The notes under the pieces are model-generated. The model was given only the letters and a program-made list of their open reading frames with translations. It did not search any database and was not told where the DNA came from. Shown in pieces: positions 56,725 through 64,000 of a DNA stretch of 64,000 nt. How positions within the stretch are numbered: the first letter of the stretch is position 1; every line of letters begins with the position of its first letter. A program made the translations under genes and the position numbers. Origin of the DNA: Blastobasis lacticolella (Eukaryota > Arthropoda > Insecta > Lepidoptera > Blastobasidae). Location of the stretch: positions 3,410,001 through 3,474,000 of the forward strand of contig LR990057.1 in the NCBI GenBank assembly GCA_905147135.1. The letters are read 5' to 3'.

Positions 56725-57061
56725 GAATTCACACAGCCCCATCTAGCCCCAAAGTAAGCAAAGCTTGTGTTATGGGTGCCAGAAAACTGATAAACTACTT
56801 ATATCGTTTTTAAATACATATTCCTTACATATAACACCCAGACCCGTAACAGAAATAAAAATTCATCATTTCAATGCTCGATTCCCGATAAAATAAAATT
56901 GAAATGATAAAATTTAATTTCTGTCACGGGTCTTGGTGAAGTATGCATGTATATATGTATATAATATGTAATGAAAAAATAAGTATATGAGTAGTTTAGC
57001 AGTATTCTTACACCCATAACACAAGCTTTGGGGCTAGATGGCGCTGTGTGAATTTGTACAA
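56725..57061. mobile_element. Two SINE-B copies back to back, heads lost
   Basis: 56725-56890 is a minus copy ('ccatctagccccaaagtaag' to 'cattcatcatttcaatgctc'); 56893-57061 is a plus copy ('attgaaatgataaaatttaa' to 'ggggctagatggcgctgtgt'). They meet where the tRNA-like heads should be, leaving only 'cgattcccgat' of the minus head. The pair forms an imperfect ~165-bp inverted repeat with almost no loop. Confidence 0.85.
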
Positions 57062-58260
57062 GCATATTTATTATTTACATAACTGCACCCACACTGAGAT
57101 TTTGCAGCTGGCGTGTATTACAAACGTAGACCGAATGTTTAGTTTGTTGTGTATTGCATGCTACGTTCAATATTTTTTGAAATATTTATGTATCGCTGAC
57201 TTCACTTTGCATCTTACATTGTTGGAATCAATATAATAATCAATGCGAAAGTTTGTGAGTACACAATACGTTACACATAAACGAAACTTATATGTTTGAA
57301 TCCAAACTATTATGTACTTATTACAGTTTACAGTAAATGCGAAAAAAAAACTTACTTATTTATTTATTGGAGTACCAACACCCATATAAAACATAAGAAA
57401 TATTATTTTAGAACCAACAAGCCAATTACAGGTCCTCGCTAGTAACTAGATTTAGTCATGTAGCACTCCCGCGCCAGAGTGGCCGAACTGCCCGCTAAAA
57501 CCCCAAGGTGGCCTCTACAGCACTGACGGACGCTGGGAGGTAACAGGCTTCCGCGACAGCAAGGATAAGTCCTGACTTAACCTGGGGAACGATCCAACGA
57601 GGCAACGACAGAGGGAACCGTTTATCACCAGAAATGACAGAATTTTACGCGTACAAAGTCGCGGGCAAAATCTAGTCATAGGTAGATATTTTGGACGCCA
57701 TTTACTGCTTCCATAAGCTAAGTTGTCAGCTCGTTTACTTGTCATTATAGTTGTATAAATAAAACGGAACGATTCATACTGAACATCTAATCGTCCTTTC
57801 GTTGAAAGTTTAGGAAAGTTGTGATGGTTACTTTGTTGTTTCATACTGCCAACACGTTGGTGTCGGTCTGTTTATAAACAAAATCTATCGCAAGTGCTTT
57901 CAATCGTTCAGTGTAAGCCAAATCATTTACCGAAAATACGGTATAGTTGTTTTGAATTGGCAGACGGCCGAGAGGTCTCAGCCTTACTGGATGGTCCGAT
58001 CACATCTGCTCAACTTTCAATATAAAGTTGCATGATGCACTCTATGATGCTTAGGACAGATGCCGGTAGAGAGACATCGTAAAGCTAAAATTGACTGTTC
58101 GTCGGGGGATTCACGACCCTTAGTAATGAGGAACACGACGCGAGGAGGAGGAGTTTTGAGATTGAAAATGCATGACAAAATATGGTGCTGCTCGCTCCCA
58201 TGCTTTCGGAAGCCCTAGCTGGGTCCTGACTGTTTTACTCTTTACGATAGCATTCAAAAA
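57062..58260. other. No exon found; nothing else recognised
   Basis: Searched for the next ligase exon (rest of the IBR and RING2). A GC-richer part at 57475-57610 has stops in all useful frames. A family-G end ('cgtacaaagtcgcgggcaaa') lies at 57649-57677. The 109-codon minus frame 57515-57844 shows no motif. Confidence 0.4.
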
Positions 58261-58261
58261 A

Positions 58262-58460
58262 TCAAAAATCAAAAATCAAAAATCAAAATTTCTTTATTGA
58301 TTAGGACAATAAATATCTCTTTCAATCGTCAAAAATGAGGGGGATAGGAAAGTAGGAAGGAAACACACAGTGACACGCTGACCGCCCTATGACCGTAGAT
58401 AAACGTATCCCTCGCCAACCGAACCGTGCTCGACAATGCCAGGCAGAGCCGGAACGCTAT
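58262..58460 (-). mobile_element. Retroelement tail, same family as 13062-13300
   Basis: Starts with five units of 'aaaaatc' (the reversed 3' tail), then 'tttctttattgattaggaca', 'aggaaagtaggaaggaaaca' and one unit of the GC-rich block ('ctcgacaatgccaggcagag'). It has one unit where the other copy has ~3.5, so the minisatellite expanded in the other copy or contracted here. Confidence 0.7.
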
Positions 58461-58519
58461 ATTATATTATATAGGTATGTCTAGTATAATTAAGAAAAAA
58501 AGACCACCTAAAACTACAG

Positions 58520-58607
58520 CATTTGCAATAGCTTTATGACTTCATCTCACTCGCTCCGTTCGCGGCGCCTTTGGCGAGCGAGCGAGATGGCAAATTATAA
58601 GCGATAG
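58520..58607. repeat. GC-rich hairpin
   Basis: 'catctcactcgctc' (58543-58556) pairs with 'gagcgagcgagatg' (58576-58589) with one mismatch. Weaker pairing extends outward ('gcaatagctttatgac' with 'ttataagcgatagc'). The loop is CG-rich. Probably a small palindromic element. Confidence 0.7.
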
Positions 58608-59093
58608 CATTAGAGTTACTCGGGCCACTGATCTGCCTTCAAGACATTAATTGCCTTATAAGGAAGGGTACTACTCTGCCGAACACCGCACGGCTATCAG
58701 GAATAAACTGAAGTCAAAATAACGCCAAAAACTTGACGAAGATAGTTGGAGACTAATAACATTCCTCCCAAGAACACATAACAGCATTCCCATCTCAGTA
58801 AAGCGAGGGATTTCTGTGTGCCATACCTATATATATTAACGATTCCTGAGGAGATTTTTCGTCAGTCTATTTGGATACTCAAGACGTTGGCGCCAGATGG
58901 AAAAATAGTGTTATGTGCAGCAAAACAGCAACATAATTTACGTTGGATTGCTTTGGATGCGCCTGCCTACTACTAAAGGATTTTGTGAGATTGTAATATG
59001 ATAAAAATTCTGGTAGAATTTACAGAATCGATACAATTTTAATAACTGTACCACAAATCACGCAACTCAATGCTCAAAAAAATATGATTGTTA

Positions 59094-59310
59094 TATAGTG
59101 GACCTGGCGCGACTTCGTTCGCGTGGCGACCTACCCCTTCATACACCTATTTTACCCCTAATATCCCTAGCTACCCTTTTTTTCACGCTTATAAACCTTG
59201 AAAACCGTATTAAAATCCGTTGCGTAGTTTAAAAGATATCTAAGCGTATATATCCATATACATTAATACATAGGCACAGACAGCGGGAAGCGAGTTTGTT
59301 TTGTATAGAT
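59094..59310 (-). repeat. Repeat family G, full length
   Basis: 'ggcgcgacttcgttcgcgtg' to 'cagacagcgggaagcgagtt', 'ttttgtatagat'; all blocks of the family in reverse. Confidence 0.8.
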
Positions 59311-59712
59311 ATTACAGTGTTTGATTTACTAAAACTTTGAAGTAACAAGGCTATGCTAAAAATAATGTTGATCTATCCATACATGGTATTATGAAAAGAT
59401 TTACAGCTGCATTAAATGTGATTCATCGTCTATTGTGCATTTTGTACTAGATCAAATAGAGTTAAGTGGTTATGGGGTCGGGAGTTAAATGGATCATTGG
59501 ATAATGTGTTTGTTGTAGGTAATAAGGGGCCAGCTCTTTAAAAAGTGTTGACTTATAAGGCCGGTTTATTTTATTACCTACTTACTGCATTTAAACTAGA
59601 AACACGTTTTTTCCGTGTCTGAGTCTCTTCCTAGCTCAGGGGGCCTATTTTTGAATCGCTTGCCTCGATTCTAACGATTTTCAATTTGGATTTTCGGCAT
59701 GAAGCCAGCAAC

Positions 59713-59858
59713 ACGTTTTTGCTGCCAGTGCAACGTGTTATAGAGGTGGGCAACGCATTGGCGATACCCCTGGTGTTGCTAATGTCTATAGGCGGCGGTG
59801 ACCACTTTCCAGCAGGTGGCCCGCTTGCCTGTTTGCCTACCGTATAACATTAAAATGT
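59713..59858 (+). mobile_element. Family I 3' fragment
   Basis: 'ttgctgccagtgcaacgtgt' to 'cgcttgcctgtttgcctacc' matches the last ~145 bp of 23780-24122. Confidence 0.8.
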
Positions 59859-60175
59859 AATCGGTATTTTGATATTGCTGATTTTTCCTATATTTTACCC
59901 GTACTCTTTCGGTGTTACCAATGTGAATAAAAATATTGAATTTTTCTTGCCGAATTGCATTCGAATCGAGGCGAGCGATTCCAAAATTGGGCCCCAGGTC
60001 TTTTATTTTATATTTGGGTTATGCATTGAGTCAGAATCCGACACAAGGAAAATGACTATCGCCTCATGCGCAGCGGCACAATATTGGTTTGGTTTGTTTT
60101 GTATAATATTTTGCGGTCGATAACTGGCCGGACCGCAATAATAATTGTTAGTTTATTTTCTATTAACAGAACCAA

Positions 60176-60288
60176 CCTGACGTCCTGAGTCGGTTCACTT
60201 GGTTAACATGTCACGCAGAGGTCCCGGATTCGCTATCCGGCCAGACAGAAATTGAAATGATGAATTTTTATTTCTGTTACGGGGGTTG
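60176..60288 (+). mobile_element. SINE-B head and start of body
   Basis: 'tcctgagtcggttcacttgg', 'tgtcacgcagaggtcccgga', 'cagaaattgaaatgatgaat'. The B-box is mutated ('ggattcgctatcc'); the 3' half is missing. Confidence 0.8.
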
Positions 60289-60439
60289 GTATATTCCACC
60301 CTGCAGGGTGTAATCCGTACAGTAGTTTTTGCATGAAGAAGTAACAGACATCTTTACAAACTTTCGCACTTACAACATTAGTAGGATGTGCTATTTTGGG
60401 TATAAGCTATCATACTTGCTAAATCATAGTTATTATCCG

Positions 60440-60760
60440 CACCGATAAGGTCCCGCTGAAAACCAGCGCTGCATCGTTACGCTGCAGTCGAGCCCTTTTT
60501 ACCCGACTGCGCGACGCAAAGGAGGGCAATGTGTTTAACAGCCTATGTATGTATGTATTTATTCCTTTGTGGCACTCTAAGAGACTTGGCCTTGGACTTG
60601 GAGAGTTGTGTGGAGAGTTCTTGCGTCTATCGTTTTGTCTTAATCTTGCGAGTGTCACTGAAGACATGATCCATATTCGAATCGCCTTCTTCAAGTAGGT
60701 TTGAAATAGTTGTAAGTAGAATTTAGATTTAGAATTGTAACTTATTCAAGGTATTGTGAT
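60440..60760 (+). repeat. Probable interspersed repeat
   Basis: 'cccgactgcgcgacgcaaag' with a (tatg)n run at 60544-60557 is a common lepidopteran motif from general knowledge; single copy in this window. The 91-codon minus frame over it is not called. Confidence 0.4.
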
Positions 60761-61089
60761 GTCAAAATAAATAATGTCCATGTGTAAAACCCTTACACCA
60801 TTTAAGGGGTCCAACCACCAAGGGTGCTGATGCAAGTAAAACTAGTCAAAATACTTGAACAGTTTACTCCTCAAAATTAGGTTAATATACAAATCTCTCT
60901 AAAACACTATATCTTTTCGATAGCGAACTTGCTCCCGCGATGTAGAATAACAACGCAAACGTCACCAACGCCATCTATTGGATATTATCCGAACTTAACG
61001 CTGTACACCATGTCTATGTCTACTTCAAAGATTTCAGTTTACTCTCTATCTAATACGACATAGAGTACTTTGGCCAGGCTTAGCCTCAT

Positions 61090-61330
61090 TGTATGCAGTC
61101 CCGTATCTCGACTCTCGACCCATTTCCACCGGGCGGGCGCCGTGAAAAGGTCCCAGAACTTTTTGTTATCACGGCTAGTGAAAAAGGCGCCAAGTTCTCA
61201 GAAGGCTGCGCTGCAAAAAGGGACGGTGCTTTTCGCGTTTCATTGTTTTCTTGTCGTGTTGGACGTGTTCGGTAGCGAGTTGTGCTTGTTTCTTTACACA
61301 GCGGGTGTGCATGTAGCCTAAGGAAATGTT
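61090..61330. repeat. GC-rich conserved-looking repeat of unknown class
   Basis: A block with long open frames on both strands (60-107 codons) and higher GC than its flanks. I believe similar sequence is widespread in moth genomes (for example the reading 'EKGAKFSEGCAAKRDGAFRV'), which argues for a transposon fragment rather than a host gene, but no second copy is in this window. Confidence 0.35.
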
Positions 61331-61675
61331 TATTTATTTTATCTTTGACGGGTTGATGAATAAATGTGTAACAGGTTAGGTGACTACGTATTCCTGTAAG
61401 TGTAAACAATTTAAGCGTCTTCTTTCGCCTCGCTCCTTGTATACTTTACGACCGAAATATGTATGAGCGGACGCGTTTTGACCAGTAAGCGTAGAAAAAA
61501 CGCAAATAGATAGAAAAAATCACTCTTGAACTGCTAAGTGCATACTTTCTTCTATAATCTTTTCTGAATGGTTAGAGTTGACGTTAGAGTTCGGAACGCG
61601 AAAGTTCATTCGGTCGTATTTTTCTCTATCTACAAAATTTTGGAAATATTCTGATAATTCTGATATTTCAACTAA

Positions 61676-61982
61676 AGCATCGGTGGCCTAGTGCAAACGG
61701 TATCCGACTCGCAATGCAAGATGTACCGGGAAACCCACTGCCGCCATGTACCAATGACTCTTTTCTTAGTTATGTACATTAGTTGAATACTAACCAATGC
61801 TCTTACGATGCGGAACATTGTGATAAAACCTGTACATTCAGGCGACTGAATGATCTAATGAAACCATGATCCAATCTGGTCAGGTTTCCCTGGAAGCCGG
61901 GTCACGGAGATCAGTTGGCAGTCGCTCCACTGTAATTACCTGATCTGCCAATTTCTGGATCATGGTTAAGTTAACGCCAAGT
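61676..61982 (+). mobile_element. SINE-A, near full length
   Basis: Plus-orientation head 'gcatcggtggcctagtgcaa', 'cgactcgcaatgcaaga', with a mutated B-box ('gggaaacccac'), then the body to 'aagttaacgccaag'. The GC-rich end region ('cggaccccgggccc') is deleted. Confidence 0.85.
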
Positions 61983-61986
61983 TTTT

Positions 61987-62260
61987 TTATTGATTTGTCA
62001 TATTAAAACTAGCTCCTATACAAACAAAATCAAACAACAAAGACATGTACCCACCGTATGGATTCGTTGCACAAAGTGCACTCGCGTGCAAAAGTGCCGC
62101 AGCGCTCGCTCGCTCTGCCCCCGCCCGTGGACAGTTGGGCGCAAAACGCTCATCCGTAAAGCCTGATGCATTGTGCACTGTGCTTGAGTGGACTCGACCC
62201 ATATTTTGAATGGTATGCCTTTGATGGTATATTGATTACTCACGGTGTGGGAGACAGCGG
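61987..62260 (-). other. GC-rich patch, unidentified
   Basis: 62040-62200 contains 'gcgctcgctcgctctgcccc' and short inverted repeats ('gcacaaagtgcac', 'gcattgtgcactgtgc'). Two minus frames (71 and 75 codons) overlap it without recognisable motifs. Could be a decayed element or a regulatory patch. Confidence 0.3.
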
Positions 62261-62390
62261 GACGAGAATGGTGTGGGTTGGTGAACTAGGTTATGCAGAT
62301 TCAGGTGTATTGTTTGGGTGTTCGTGAGTAGGGTAGGTTAGTAATGTCGGTAATATAACATAGAGACTACTGTAGGCTAATTACGGAACG

Positions 62391-62575
62391 CTGTTGCCAA
62401 CAATTCTCTGATTTCAATTATTGAAATTGTTACTTTTGCGATTACGTATGGTTGATTTAATAGTTTCAGTTTATTGTAATAGAACTTTGTCAGCAACTGA
62501 AACCATGAAATCGATGATACGGAATCGCAAAAGTAACAATTTCAATCATTGATATCAGAGAATTGTTAGCAACAG
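62391..62575. mobile_element. Palindromic MITE with ~53-bp arms
   Basis: Left arm 62387-62442 ('ctgttgccaacaattctctg'...'ttacttttgcgatt') and right arm 62524-62575 ('aatcgcaaaagtaacaattt'...'gaattgttagcaacag') pair with few mismatches around an ~80-bp centre. No coding capacity; single copy here. Confidence 0.75.
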
Positions 62576-63384
62576 AGTTACTACTGATCTACGGATTTGC
62601 TATTATAATAGTAATAAATATGTAATTGTGGACTGTCCTTCGCTTCTTTAATTTTACGTATTTTATACTTTTAAAAACTTCCATTTCTCCGATATCAAAA
62701 GTAACGGATTTCTCTAAAGAGAGCCTTTTTCACGGTTCTCAACTATTTAATATTTTTATATAAACAGACTATTGGTTTGGTACTATGCAATATGCACAAT
62801 ACACAAAGAATAATAAACTAATGCAGCTATAATAGCATTACTTCCATTACAACCAGTTTAGACAATAACGTCTTTGTTCAAGGAAGTGTATAAAAATATC
62901 GTAATGTTGTTTATTAGCGGGAATCTAGCAAAACTCGTTTTCCATCATCAGGGTTGACATCCTATTTTTTTTGTTAAAAACCTTTTTATTTTCGTTCTTA
63001 TATAAGTTTAAAAAATAATAAGATTTACAAAGAAGAAAAACGAAACTTTTACAACATTTTGTATCCCTGAAATTATTGTCGATTTTCCGGCATGAGAGAG
63101 CAAAAGTAGGTCAGGCCTTGTTAGGTAGGCATTTTTATCAAATTGTTATGATTGACCTGGTTCCAGCATAATGTATTGTCGAGGCGCCCTTGCGCATTCT
63201 AACTAGGCATTGGGCTCTTCAATCTTGATTAGGCAACTTGAAATTGAAACATAAACTGATTGTTTACAATGACGGTATATTAAATTTTAACCCATTGAAT
63301 ATCCAAGTAATTATTTGGTGTCTATAAATATATTTATCAAAGTGTATATCACGAACAAAGCTCGCTGACGCTACTATCTATACA
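62576..63384. other. AT-rich, nothing seen
   Basis: No exon, RNA gene or repeat recognised. Confidence 0.5.
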
Positions 63385-63582
63385 TAGTATAAAACGAAGT
63401 CGCTTCCCGCCGTCTGTCCCTATGTATCTATGTACGCTTAGATCTTTTAATCTACGCAACTGATATTATTGCGATTTTCAACAATAGATAGAGTGATTCA
63501 AGAGGAAGGTTTAAAAGCAAGAAAAAGAGGGTAGGTAGGAGTAAAGTAGGTGTATGCGAACGAAGTCGCAGCAGGTCCATTA
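63385..63582 (+). repeat. Repeat family G, full length
   Basis: 'catagtataaaacgaagtcg' to 'gcgaacgaagtcgcagcagg'; complete order of blocks. Confidence 0.8.
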
Positions 63583-63702
63583 GTATTATAACTAGTGTCA
63601 TGTAAGAAGAGCCGTGGCGGGTCACGTGGTTCGACTTGCGCAGTAGACGATTACCTGCGCGAAATTCCCTCTACTGCCATTTGACAAGTCTCTTCTTTCA
63701 TA
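63583..63702 (+). mobile_element. MITE family E copy 4, next to a family-G repeat
   Basis: 'ataactagtgtcatgtaaga' to 'caagtctcttctttcata'. The 3' terminal 'gacgcggg' seen in other copies is altered. Confidence 0.7.
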
Positions 63703-64000
63703 GACATATAATAGACAAAAAAAGTGAAGGTGTGACAACCTTACCGCTCCGCCCAAGGGCTACAGTTCCCTCACGCATTAAATAATAACAATAACACATC
63801 TATGTTTAGGTTTACCGTCGGCGTTGCGTAAGACGCTGTGAATTATGCAGTTACCATCATTTTGCAGCATTATAAACAGTAGGCGCGTAGGCCGTGTGTC
63901 ATTTATGACATATCGATTTGCAACGTTCCTTCTGTGACCCACATTGACGTGAGAAGTCACAAGTGCAAACTGCTTTATGTACTTTCGTTGGCAACAGCCC
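63703..64000. other. Window end, nothing seen
   Basis: A 60-codon minus frame without motif; no exon recognised. Confidence 0.4.

Noticed and set aside
57475..57610. Candidate for the next ligase exon (GC-richer)
   Set aside because: Stops interrupt the frames, and the expected His and Cys of the IBR end are not present.
61090..61330. Plus and minus open frames of 60-107 codons as a gene
   Set aside because: Open on both strands, GC-rich block without splice signals, and reminiscent of a repeat seen widely in moths; kept only as a repeat of unknown class.

Overview
This is nuclear DNA of an insect, almost certainly a moth or butterfly (Lepidoptera). The evidence is an AT-rich background, spliceosomal introns, and a dense mix of short dispersed repeats of lepidopteran type: two tRNA-derived SINE families, many 5'-truncated LINE tails, palindromic MITEs, and a repeat ending in a 'gcgaacgaagtcgcg' motif. 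There are no operons, bacterial signals, rRNA genes, CRISPR arrays or complete ORF-type genes. Most open frames longer than 60 codons lie inside repeats or are chance.

The only protein-coding gene I can support is part of one RBR-type (RING1-IBR-RING2) E3 ubiquitin ligase on the + strand. Two coding exons are visible, 44512-44674 and 56056-56186, separated by an 11.4 kb intron. Both are much more GC-rich than their surroundings, have consensus splice sites, and join in phase (one base of a split Glu codon on the left, two on the right). The joined product runs from the sixth zinc ligand of RING1 to the sixth Cys of the IBR. The first half of RING1, the end of the IBR and RING2 must be on exons I could not find or that lie outside the window.

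The most striking local structure is just upstream of the second exon. Its splice acceptor and first ~36 bases, with ~90 bases of preceding intron, occur three times in tandem (acceptors at 55794, 55917 and 56055). The spacings are 123 and 138 bp, both multiples of three, and the whole stretch is open in the gene's frame. Use of an upstream acceptor would add 46 or 87 residues with no cysteine between RING1 and IBR. A perfect 14-bp hairpin also sits 167 bp before the first exon.

Region by region: 1-9.5 kb is SINE fragments, a LINE tail and several palindromes in AT-rich DNA. 9.9-12.7 kb is a diverged ~250-bp tandem array split by a LINE tail and by a 1,764-bp foldback element with long inverted arms, internal 16-bp satellite repeats and a perfect 8-bp target duplication. 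13-34 kb is a patchwork of SINEs, LINE tails, MITEs and an 853-bp inverted-repeat element at 27.4-28.3 kb. 34.9-35.2 kb is a GC-rich patch that might be a promoter or first exon. 36-44 kb is repeats, including a MITE nested in a SINE and a LINE tail nested in another. 44.5-56.2 kb is the ligase exons and intron, itself full of SINEs. 56.2-64 kb is again repeats, presumably the next intron.
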